Source of the DNA: Prevotella sp.
Lineage (GTDB): Bacteria; Bacteroidota; Bacteroidia; Bacteroidales; Bacteroidaceae
Length of the DNA stretch: 57,440 nt
Direction: 5' to 3'
Assembly: GCA_016291085.1 (NCBI GenBank)
Contig: JAEEVW010000022.1
Location: 1 to 57,440 of the forward strand
Shown here: one piece after another, positions 50,197 to 57,440 of the stretch
Position numbering within the stretch: the stretch's first letter is position 1
Layout: each line of letters starts with the position of its first letter
The notes under the pieces: model-generated
Database searches by the model: none
What the model was told of the DNA's origin: nothing
Seen by the model: only the letters and a program-made list of their open reading frames with translations
Position numbers and translations under genes: made by a program

Positions 50197-51540
50197 ATGG
50201 CAAATGTAATCAAGTTACACAAAGGCCTGGACATTCACCTTCAGGGACGTGCTGAGGAGAAACTGATTCAGTTGAAGTCGAACGGCAAGTTTGCGCTTGT
50301 TCCCGATGATTTCGAGGGAGTCACTCCAAAGGTTGTCGTCAAGGAAGGCGATAAGGTCAAGGCTGGGGATGCTCTGTTTGTCAACAAACAGTATCCTGAC
50401 GTGAAGTTTGCCTCACCGGTGAGCGGAACAGTCCGCGAGGTGGTACGTGGCGAACGCAGAAAGGTGCTCTCGATCAAGGTCGATGCCGACAGCCAGCAGG
50501 AGTTTACGGACTTCGGCAAGAAGGATGTCAGCACGATGGACGGCGCACAAGTCATTAACGCATTGCTGGAGGCGGGTATCTTCGGATACATCAACCAGTT
50601 GCCTTATGCTGTGTCTACTAATCCGCAGACGATGCCTAAGGCAATTTTTGTGTCTGCCCTGCGCGACAAGCCTTTAGCTGCCAGTTTCGATTATGAAGTG
50701 AAGGGCCAGGAGCAGGACTTCCAGACGGGTCTGACGGCGCTGTCGAAGATTGCAAAGACCTATCTTGGTTGTGGTGTTCACTCTACATGCGAGAACTACA
50801 AAGACGTCGAGGTGAATGTGTTCGATGGTAAGTGCCCCGCAGGCAACGTGGGCGTTCAGGTGAACAACATTGCCCCAGTCAACAAGGGCGAAGTGGTGTG
50901 GACCATTGGCGATCCGACCGTGGTGCTGTTCATCGGTCGTCTGTTCAATACTGGCAGGGTAAACCTGACTAGGCGAGTTGCACTCTGCGGTAGTGAGGTG
51001 ACGAATCCCGCTTACGTGGATATGCTCGTTGGTGAGGAACTCTCTACGCTGCTCTCTAACAGTTACGATGCCACGAAGAGTGTTCGCATCATCAATGGCA
51101 ACGTGCTGACAGGTCGTCCTACTACCAAAGAAGGTTTCCTGGGTGCTCACACCTCTGAGATTACTGTGATTCCCGAGGGTAACGATGCCGACGAGATGCT
51201 GGGCTGGATTCTTCCGCGCTTCAAGCAGTTCTCCGTCAACCGCAGCTATTTCTCTTGGCTTTGTGGCAAGAAGCAGTATGCGCTCGATGCTCGTATCAAG
51301 GGTGGTGAGCGCCACATGATTATGAGTGGTGAGTACGACAAGGTGCTGCCTATGGATATCTATGGTGAGTATCTCATCAAGGCTATCATCTCTGGTGATA
51401 TCGACCGTCAGGAGGCGCTGGGTATCTATGAGGTGTCTCCTGAGGACTTTGCGCTGGCAGAGTTTGTCGACAGCTCTAAGCTCGAGTTGCAACGCATCGT
51501 GCGTGAAGGTCTTAACATTTTACGTAAAGAAAACGCATAA
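50197..51540 (+). CDS. nqrA: Na+-translocating NADH:quinone reductase subunit A
   Basis: Peripheral cytoplasmic subunit of Na+-NQR. 447 residues, full length, starting MANVIKLHKGLDIHLQGRAE. The biotinyl/lipoyl-like fold near residues 45-75 (VVVKEGDKVKAGDALFVNKQYPDVKFASPVSG) is the RnfC/NqrA N-terminal domain. It lacks the 4Fe-4S cysteines of RnfC, which supports NqrA. LGAHTSEITVIPEGN and NRSYFSWL are NqrA motifs. First of six genes in the order A-B-C-D-E-F; nqrB starts 5 bases later. Confidence 0.96.
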   Translation: MANVIKLHKGLDIHLQGRAEEKLIQLKSNGKFALVPDDFEGVTPKVVVKEGDKVKAGDALFVNKQYPDVKFASPVSGTVREVVRGERRKVLSIKVDADSQQEFTDFGKKDVSTMDGAQVINALLEAGIFGYINQLPYAVSTNPQTMPKAIFVSALRDKPLAASFDYEVKGQEQDFQTGLTALSKIAKTYLGCGVHSTCENYKDVEVNVFDGKCPAGNVGVQVNNIAPVNKGEVVWTIGDPTVVLFIGRLFNTGRVNLTRRVALCGSEVTNPAYVDMLVGEELSTLLSNSYDATKSVRIINGNVLTGRPTTKEGFLGAHTSEITVIPEGNDADEMLGWILPRFKQFSVNRSYFSWLCGKKQYALDARIKGGERHMIMSGEYDKVLPMDIYGEYLIKAIISGDIDRQEALGIYEVSPEDFALAEFVDSSKLELQRIVREGLNILRKENA

Positions 51541-51545
51541 CGAAT

Positions 51546-52700
51546 ATGAAAGCATTACGAAATTATCTCAATAAGGTAAAGCCGAACTTCGAAGAGGGTG
51601 GCAAGCTGCATGCTTTCCGTTCGATATTCGACGGCTTCGAGACCTTCCTTTATGTGCCTAATGACACAGCAAAGGCTGGTGGCGTGAACATTCACGACGC
51701 CATCGACTCGAAGCGCATTATGAGTATGGTGGTTATCGCCCTGATGCCAGCCATGCTGTTTGGTATGTATAACATCGGTTACCAGAACTACGCCGCTGCT
51801 GGCACACTGGCAACAGCAAGCTTCCTGGAAATCTTCTTCTATGGTTTCCTGGCTGTGCTGCCAAAGATTCTGGTATCTTACATCGTAGGTCTTGGCATCG
51901 AGTTTGCCTGGGCTCAGTGGAAGGGTGAGGAGATCCAGGAGGGTTACCTCGTATCTGGTATCATCATCCCGCTGATCATTCCTATCGGTTGTCCGCTGTG
52001 GATGCTGGCTTTGGCCTGTGCATTCTCAGTGATCTTCTGTAAGGAGATCTTCGGCGGAACGGGTATGAACATCTTCAATCCGGCTATCGCAGCCCGTATG
52101 TTCCTGTTCTTCGCCTATCCTTCAAAGATGACTGGTGATACAGTCTGGGTGGCTCAGGACTCTATCTTCGGACTGGGTAACACGCTACCCGACGGATTCA
52201 CCGCTGCCACACCTCTTGGACAGATGGCACAGGGCATCAACCCCGATGCGTCTATCTGTGACATGATCTGTGGCTTCATCCCAGGTTCTATCGGTGAGAC
52301 ATCGCTCATCGCCATCGCCATCGGTGCCATTATCCTGTTGTGGGCAGGCATCGCTTCTTGGCGTACCATGCTGAGCGTCTTCGTGGGTGGTGCTGTTCTC
52401 GCATGCATCTTCGAGCAGACAGGTCAGTCAATGACTTGGTGGCATCACTTCGTACTTGGCGGCTTCGCTTTTGGTGCTGTCTTCATGGCAACAGACCCTG
52501 TTACTTCTTGCCGCACCACTACAGGTCAGTATATCTACGGATTCCTGATTGGTGCTATGGCTATCATCATCCGTGTGATGAATGCCGGCTATCCTGAGGG
52601 TATGATGCTTGCCATCTTCTTTGGTAATATGTTTGCTCCAACAATCGACCATTTCATCGTTGAGCGCAATATCTCGAAACGCTTAGCTCGAAAAAAGTAA
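51546..52700 (+). CDS. nqrB: Na+-NQR subunit B
   Basis: Integral membrane subunit with covalent FMN and riboflavin. 384 residues, about ten membrane segments. The FMN-linking threonine is expected at T222 in DGFTAATPLGQ. IFGGTGMNIFNPAIAARMFLFF and FMATDPVTSCRTTTGQYIYG are conserved NqrB/RnfD motifs. A short AAGTAAAAAGG-type tract separates it from nqrC. Confidence 0.96.
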   Translation: MKALRNYLNKVKPNFEEGGKLHAFRSIFDGFETFLYVPNDTAKAGGVNIHDAIDSKRIMSMVVIALMPAMLFGMYNIGYQNYAAAGTLATASFLEIFFYGFLAVLPKILVSYIVGLGIEFAWAQWKGEEIQEGYLVSGIIIPLIIPIGCPLWMLALACAFSVIFCKEIFGGTGMNIFNPAIAARMFLFFAYPSKMTGDTVWVAQDSIFGLGNTLPDGFTAATPLGQMAQGINPDASICDMICGFIPGSIGETSLIAIAIGAIILLWAGIASWRTMLSVFVGGAVLACIFEQTGQSMTWWHHFVLGGFAFGAVFMATDPVTSCRTTTGQYIYGFLIGAMAIIIRVMNAGYPEGMMLAIFFGNMFAPTIDHFIVERNISKRLARKK

Positions 52701-52722
52701 AAAGGTAAAAAGTAAAACAGTA
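52698..52722. repeat. Tandem-word tract between nqrB and nqrC
   Basis: GTAAAAAG/GTAAAAAG/GTAAAAC units; the complement of the glnK-amtB tract words. Confidence 0.65.
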
Positions 52723-52728
52723 AGAATT

Positions 52729-53433
52729 ATGGCTAAGTTAAATACGAATTCTAACGCGTACATTATTATATATAGCGCGATACTCGTAGTCATCGTGGCT
52801 TTCCTGCTGGCGTTTGTCTATCAGGCACTGAAGCCCATGCAGGATGCTAACGTGGCCCTCGATGTGAAGAAGCAGATTCTCTATTCGCTCAACATCCGCA
52901 ACCTGGACGGCGCGGAGGCTGAGGCCAAATACGCTGAGGTTGTGAAAGACGAGGGTGAGATTGATGGTCAGAAATATTATTCATGCGAAATCAATGGTGA
53001 GGACATTCTTGTCGTCTCATTGAAAGGTATGGGACTCTGGGGCGGCATCAGTGGCTATGTTGCTATTCATGGCGATGATGATCCCGTTGTCTATGGTGCT
53101 TATTTCAACCATGAGAGCGAGACGGCCGGCCTGGGCGCAGAGATTAAGGACTCTCAGGAGTGGCAGGAGAAGTTCATTGGCAAGAAGGTCTTCGTTGACC
53201 CTGCTGATGGCAGCGAAGTAGCCCTCTCGGTAGTGAAGAAGGTGGAAGACCCCACGACGCAGGTTGACTGTGTGACGGGTGCTACCCTGACCTCTAATGG
53301 TGTGAACGATATGATTAAGGCTGGTTTAAAGGATGCAGGCAAGCGCTATGTACAACTGTTTGTAAAGATGCAGTGTACGAAAGATGAGCCTACTGACTCC
53401 ACAGCCACAGAAACTAAAGCAGAGGAGGAGTAA
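52729..53433 (+). CDS. nqrC: Na+-NQR subunit C
   Basis: Single N-terminal membrane helix (about 11-32) and periplasmic FMN domain. 234 residues. The flavinylation motif is CVTGATLTSNGV, with the FMN on T186 by comparison with the SGAT motif of characterised NqrC; an ApbE-type flavin transferase is needed but is not in the window. The C-terminus is acidic and Thr-rich (TDSTATETKAEEE), longer than usual. Confidence 0.95.
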   Translation: MAKLNTNSNAYIIIYSAILVVIVAFLLAFVYQALKPMQDANVALDVKKQILYSLNIRNLDGAEAEAKYAEVVKDEGEIDGQKYYSCEINGEDILVVSLKGMGLWGGISGYVAIHGDDDPVVYGAYFNHESETAGLGAEIKDSQEWQEKFIGKKVFVDPADGSEVALSVVKKVEDPTTQVDCVTGATLTSNGVNDMIKAGLKDAGKRYVQLFVKMQCTKDEPTDSTATETKAEEE

Positions 53434-53436
53434 ACT

Positions 53437-54060
53437 ATGGCTTTATTCAGTAAACAAAATAAGGAGGTTTTCACAAACCCGTTGAACCTCGACCATCCTA
53501 TTCTCGGACAGGTATTGGGTATCTGCTCGGCTCTGGCTGTTACCAGTCAGCTGAAGCCTGCCATCGTGATGGGTCTTGCTGTAACGGTGATTACCGCTTT
53601 CTCTAACGTAATCATCTCGATTATCCGCAACACTATTCCTAACCGCATTCGTATTGTGGTTCAGCTGGTGGTTGTGGCTGCTCTTGTAACTATCGTGTCT
53701 CAGATTCTGAAGGCTTTCGCCTACGATGTTAGCGTTCAGCTGTCTGTGTATGTAGGTTTGATTATTACCAACTGTATCCTGATGGGACGCCTCGAGGCTT
53801 TTGCTATGCAGAACAAGCCTTGGCCTTCGTTCCTCGATGGAGTAGGTAACGGATTGGGCTACGCTATGATTCTGGTTATCGTGGGTGCTGTTCGCGAGCT
53901 TCTGGGCCGCGGCACTCTGCTGGGCTTCCAGATTATCCCTGATGCCTGCTACGACTTCGGCTATGTGAACAACGGTATGATGACGATGCCTGCTATGGCG
54001 CTCATTCTGGTTGGCTGTGTTATTTGGGTACATCGTGCATATTTTTATAAGGAGAAATAA
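53437..54060 (+). CDS. nqrD: Na+-NQR subunit D
   Basis: Membrane subunit of 207 residues with six hydrophobic segments. NPLNLDHPILGQVLGICSALAVT is the NqrD start, and TNCILMGRLEAFAMQNKPWPSFLDGVGNGLGY is the loop with the conserved cysteine that, with its partner in NqrE, holds the intramembrane iron centre. Starts 3 bases after nqrC. Confidence 0.96.
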   Translation: MALFSKQNKEVFTNPLNLDHPILGQVLGICSALAVTSQLKPAIVMGLAVTVITAFSNVIISIIRNTIPNRIRIVVQLVVVAALVTIVSQILKAFAYDVSVQLSVYVGLIITNCILMGRLEAFAMQNKPWPSFLDGVGNGLGYAMILVIVGAVRELLGRGTLLGFQIIPDACYDFGYVNNGMMTMPAMALILVGCVIWVHRAYFYKEK

Positions 54061-54063
54061 GAT

Positions 54064-54690
54064 ATGGAACACGCAATATCATTACTATTCCGTTCGATTT
54101 TTGTCGACAATATGATCTTCGCTTTCTTCCTCGGCATGTGCTCATATCTGGCTGTGTCGAAGACTGTGAAGACTTCGCTGGGACTGGGACTGGCCGTTAC
54201 ATTCGTGCTCACAGTTACCGTTCCCGTTAACTATCTGTTGCAGACCAAGGTGCTGGGTCCCGACTGTCTGGTTGAGGGTGTAGACCTCAGTTACCTGTCG
54301 TTTATTCTCTTCATCGCCGTGATTGCCGGTATGGTGCAGTTGGTAGAGATGACAGTAGAGAAGTACTCTCCTTCGCTCTATGCAGCGCTGGGTATCTTCC
54401 TTCCTCTGATTGCCGTTAACTGCGCTATCATGGGTGCCTCGCTGTTCATGCAGCAGCGCATCCTGATGGATTCAAGCAACTCTCAGGCCATCACCTCTGT
54501 ATGGGATGCCATCATCTATGGCTTCGGCTCTGGTATCGGTTGGGCTCTGGCCATCGTGGCTATGGGTGCCATCCGCGAGAAGATGCAGTACAGCGACGTT
54601 CCCAAGCCTCTGCAGGGCCTCGGCATTGTGTTTATCACCGTGGGCCTCATGGCTATGGCGATGATGTGTTTCTCTGGCTTAAATATCTAA
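54064..54690 (+). CDS. nqrE: Na+-NQR subunit E
   Basis: Membrane subunit of 208 residues, homologous to NqrD in inverted topology. [21 protein letters not shown] carries the conserved cysteine of the first half, and [18 protein letters not shown] that of the second. Starts 3 bases after nqrD, so the subunits are translationally linked. Confidence 0.96.
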   Translation: MEHAISLLFRSIFVDNMIFAFFLGMCSYLAVSKTVKTSLGLGLAVTFVLTVTVPVNYLLQTKVLGPDCLVEGVDLSYLSFILFIAVIAGMVQLVEMTVEKYSPSLYAALGIFLPLIAVNCAIMGASLFMQQRILMDSSNSQAITSVWDAIIYGFGSGIGWALAIVAMGAIREKMQYSDVPKPLQGLGIVFITVGLMAMAMMCFSGLNI

Positions 54691-54694
54691 GATT

Positions 54695-55963
54695 ATGGCA
54701 CAGTTTATAGCATATAGTATAGGGGTTTTCCTCTTGGTAATCATCCTGCTGGTGGTTATCCTGTTGGTGGCTAAGAAGTATCTGAGCCCCAGCGGCAACG
54801 TGAATATTACAGTAAATGGCGATAAGGTGCTCAATGTGCCTCAGGGCAATAACCTGATGGCTACTCTGAACCAGAACGGCATATTCCTGCCATCGGCTTG
54901 CGGTGGTAAGGCCTCTTGCGGACAGTGTAAGGTTCAGGTTCTTGAGGGTGGGGGTGAGATCCTCGACTCAGAGAAGCCTCACTTCACCCGTAAACAGATC
55001 AAGGACCACTGGCGCTTAGGTTGCCAGTGCAAGGTGAAGGGCGACCTGAAGATCCACGTAGACGAGAGCATTCTCGGCGTTAAGGAGTACGAGTGTACCG
55101 TTATCAGCAACAAGAACGTGGCTACCTTTATCAAGGAGTTCAAGGTACAGCTGCCTCCAGGCGAGCATATGGACTTCCTGCCTGGCTCTTACGCTCAGAT
55201 TAAGATTCCTAAGTTCGATTGCATCGACTACGATAAGGACTTCGACAAGTCGCTCATTGGCGATGAGTATCTGCCAAGCTGGGAGAAGTTCGGACTGTTC
55301 CCACTGAAGTGTAAGAACCCCGAGGATACCATCCGTGCCTACTCAATGGCCAACTATCCTGCCGAGGGTGATGTCTTCATGCTGACAGTACGTATCGCCA
55401 CACCTCCGTTCAAGCCCGATCGCAGCGGCTTCATGGATGTGAACCCGGGTATCGCTTCATCTTATATCTTCTCGCTCAAGCCGGGCGATAAGGTGATTAT
55501 GAGCGGACCTTTCGGCGATTTCCACCCACACTTCGACTCGAAGAAGGAGATGATTTGGGTTGGTGGTGGTGCCGGTATGGCTCCTCTGCGCGCTCAGATC
55601 ATGCACATGACGAAGACGCTGCACACCACCGATCGCGAGATGCACTACTTCTATGGTGCTCGCGCGCTCAACGAGGTGTTCTATCTCGACGACTTCCTTG
55701 GCTTGGAGAAGGAGTACCCCAACTTCCACTTCCACCTGGCTTTGGACCGTCCAGACCCTGCAGCCGATGCAGCTGGCGTCAAGTACACCCCAGGCTTTGT
55801 TCATCAGGTCATGCTGAACACCTATCTGAAGGACCACGAGGCTCCCGAGGATATCGAGTACTACATGTGTGGTCCTGGTCCAATGTCGAAGGCTGTCGTT
55901 TCTATGCTCGACTCGCTTGGCGTAGATCCTGAAAGCATTATGTACGACAATTTCGGAGGTTGA
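54695..55963 (+). CDS. nqrF: Na+-NQR subunit F
   Basis: NADH-oxidising subunit. 422 residues: membrane helix (about 5-27), 2Fe-2S domain with cysteines C69, C75, C78 and C110 (SACGGKASCGQC, RLGC), then the FAD domain (RAYSMANYP) and the NADH domain (GGGAGMAPLRAQIMHM), ending DNFGG. All ligands are present. Last gene of the operon; a hairpin follows 20 bases later. Confidence 0.97.
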   Translation: MAQFIAYSIGVFLLVIILLVVILLVAKKYLSPSGNVNITVNGDKVLNVPQGNNLMATLNQNGIFLPSACGGKASCGQCKVQVLEGGGEILDSEKPHFTRKQIKDHWRLGCQCKVKGDLKIHVDESILGVKEYECTVISNKNVATFIKEFKVQLPPGEHMDFLPGSYAQIKIPKFDCIDYDKDFDKSLIGDEYLPSWEKFGLFPLKCKNPEDTIRAYSMANYPAEGDVFMLTVRIATPPFKPDRSGFMDVNPGIASSYIFSLKPGDKVIMSGPFGDFHPHFDSKKEMIWVGGGAGMAPLRAQIMHMTKTLHTTDREMHYFYGARALNEVFYLDDFLGLEKEYPNFHFHLALDRPDPAADAAGVKYTPGFVHQVMLNTYLKDHEAPEDIEYYMCGPGPMSKAVVSMLDSLGVDPESIMYDNFGG

Positions 55964-55983
55964 TTAACCTCTCCTTACTATAC

Positions 55984-56018
55984 ACAAACAGCGCATCCAT
56001 TTCGGGTGCGCTGCTTGT
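55984..56018. terminator. Hairpin between convergent nqrF and the PD40/CxxCH gene
   Basis: 15-bp stem with two imperfect pairs (arms 55984-55998 and 56004-56018, loop ATTTC). No long T-run on either side, but it sits between two stop codons. Confidence 0.65.
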
Positions 56019-56032
56019 ATATATGCTTGTTA

Positions 56033-57440
56033 CTATTTGCTGAGCTTTTGTACGTATTTCACGGGTTCACCATCGCCTTTCAGAATTTCTGCAAAGGCCT
56101 GTGGCTTAATAGTAACAGGTCCATGCATGAACTCTGGAATATTGTAGCATTTCATGAACTGACGATGGTAGTCTGGGTCGGCACTGGGCAGTTCGAAAGG
56201 TTTGGTGCCTTGTCCGTTCTTGTCGATGTGTGCAAAGAAAGGACGGGTGTAGGTGCCATCGTTACGCCGACTACTGAAGACAACCCATTTGCCATTGCTT
56301 GACCAGGAATGGTAGCTCTCTGTGTCGGATGAGTTAAGTTCCTGTGCAGCCCGTGCCTCTCCATTCTGCAGGTCAATCATCCAAAGGTCGGCATCGTGGT
56401 GCCAAATGTGGAACACACCGTATTCTGCTAGTGTGAACATCAGGTAGCGTCCATCGGGTGAGATGCGTGGCAAGGTTGCACTCTTGTTGAGGCTGTCGGC
56501 AGAGAAGACGAGTTCGCGGGGACCGAAGGTCATCGTTTCCGGGTCGAAACTCTTGCGGTAGATATTATATTTCAGCTTTTTCGAATAATTCGTGAATTTC
56601 ACGGTATTCCTTAGGGTTGAGTCCTGCCATTGAAAATGCGCACTACAGTAGTAGAGTGTTTTGCCGTCTGGAGCCCAAGCAGGAAACACTTCCAGTTCGG
56701 TGCTGTCATTCTCAAGGTTAGTAACTTCTCCCTTATCGATGTCGTAGGCAATGAGGTCACTCCCCATGTCATACACTTCAATCTTGTTGTGGTGCATGGT
56801 ATGAAACCTCTGAGCGGTCTTGTTTGTGGAATAGACAATTAGTTTCAACCAAGGATGCCATGCAGGGTAGACACCACCTGAGAGAATGGAGTCGTTCTTC
56901 ATGTCTACCTTTTTGGTCTTGCCGTCATAAGTGATGATGGTGCCACCATTGTTCTGACGTGCATGAAACTGCATGCGTTTAGGGTTATATTGTTGGTAGT
57001 TATGACAGTTGATGCACTGGCCGTCTTTCTCGAAAGTGCATAGGATGTTGTCGTAAATCACGTTTTCATCATAGTTTTCCAGACAACGCTGATTGATGGT
57101 CAGTGCCTCGTAACTGACGAAAGAGGGGAAGATAAGACGGTAACTTAGGTAGCTGTCGATACTGTCAGGCGATACAAAGATGTTGAAGGGCTTGTAGTGG
57201 GTCCATTGGTCAGCCTTACGGGCATAGACGTCAACGGTGATAGCACCACCCTTAGCCTTCTCTGTCAGCGTGCGCCAATCGTCCATATCAGGCTGTGCCT
57301 TATCCACACAGACTATCTCCTTATCACCTACGGCATAGCGGGCTATCATCTCATCGGCCTTCTCATCAAGTTCAAAGGTCAGTGGTGCTATGTTGATAGG
57401 AATGGTGACATCGGTATAGTCGGGATAAATCTTTGGCAGG
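56033..57440 (-). CDS. PD40-type protein with a CxxCH motif, 5' end cut by window edge
   Basis: The frame is open to the right edge: upstream of the internal Met at 57349 it continues LPKIYPDYTDVTIPINIAP, so the start is outside. At least 469 residues are in view. A single haem-c-type motif CINCH lies in DGQCINCHNYQQYNP, followed by TolB/PD40 beta-propeller repeats (YPAWHPWLKLIVYSTN, FPAWAPDGKTLYYCSAHF, LPRISPDGRYLMFTLAEYG, YHSWSSNGKWVVFSSRR). Proteins of this build in Bacteroidota are periplasmic and sit near respiratory genes. Whether haem is bound is not shown. It converges on nqrF. Confidence 0.8.
   Translation of the reverse strand, partial: LPKIYPDYTDVTIPINIAPLTFELDEKADEMIARYAVGDKEIVCVDKAQPDMDDWRTLTEKAKGGAITVDVYARKADQWTHYKPFNIFVSPDSIDSYLSYRLIFPSFVSYEALTINQRCLENYDENVIYDNILCTFEKDGQCINCHNYQQYNPKRMQFHARQNNGGTIITYDGKTKKVDMKNDSILSGGVYPAWHPWLKLIVYSTNKTAQRFHTMHHNKIEVYDMGSDLIAYDIDKGEVTNLENDSTELEVFPAWAPDGKTLYYCSAHFQWQDSTLRNTVKFTNYSKKLKYNIYRKSFDPETMTFGPRELVFSADSLNKSATLPRISPDGRYLMFTLAEYGVFHIWHHDADLWMIDLQNGEARAAQELNSSDTESYHSWSSNGKWVVFSSRRNDGTYTRPFFAHIDKNGQGTKPFELPSADPDYHRQFMKCYNIPEFMHGPVTIKPQAFAEILKGDGEPVKYVQKLSK

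Overview
The window is chromosomal DNA of a Bacteroidota bacterium, most likely a Prevotella-like member of the Bacteroidales. The support is a type III glutamine synthetase, promoters with the Bacteroidota -7 box TAnnTTTG, a six-subunit Na+-NQR, a TamB protein, the diaminopimelate aminotransferase lysine route, a fused NfnAB-type oxidoreductase, and A-rich translation starts. There is no tRNA, rRNA, CRISPR array, transposase or integrase that I can see. The genus is inferred; the phylum is well supported.

Layout. 1-22.7 kb is a nitrogen-assimilation block. On the minus strand lie glnN (cut by the left edge), the glnK-amtB-porin group, and the gltB-gltD-dapF-dapL operon. Divergently on the plus strand lie a second ammonium transporter followed by pyrG, a long purF-like gene, carA, a truncated carB and asnB, so five of these six genes encode amide-nitrogen enzymes or their partner. 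22.9-35.6 kb, all minus, holds mnmE, a nucleoside phosphorylase, a PD40-type exported protein, ttcA, a DUF486 membrane protein, fused nfnAB, a cytidylate-kinase-like gene, serS, gdhA and rpsA. 35.9-39.5 kb holds a single-chain amino-acid ABC transporter and a frameshifted phosphotransferase. 39.5-45.5 kb is a compact signalling operon: ppGpp-hydrolase-like HD protein, periplasmic binding protein, SpoIIE-type phosphatase with a fused anti-sigma-type ATPase domain, STAS protein, RelA/SpoT-type synthetase, and a second cytidylate-kinase-like gene. 45.6-50.1 kb is tamB, 50.2-56.0 kb is nqrABCDEF, and the right edge cuts a CxxCH/PD40 protein.

How it works together. Ammonium enters through two Amt proteins, is sensed through GlnK, fixed by GlnN or GdhA, passed to glutamate by GltBD, and spent by PyrG, PurF, CarA, AsnB and DapL. 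Four nitrogen promoters (glnN, glnK, gltB, second amt) share an 11-bp box exactly 63 bases upstream of the -7 box, and three of them have a second box at 105-106. This is a candidate nitrogen operator that I cannot assign to a known regulator.

Other signals. Two families of short repeats occur both between genes and, in frame, inside conserved enzymes. One is a GC-rich palindromic element of about 40 bp (six copies; five inside dapF, asnB and the ABC transporter). The other is an AT-rich tract of 6-8 bp words (at many gene junctions and inside purF and tamB; one abuts the point where carB stops halfway). One pair of palindromic elements forms a 41/42 inverted repeat around a membrane-segment-coding stretch that stays open in frame in either orientation.
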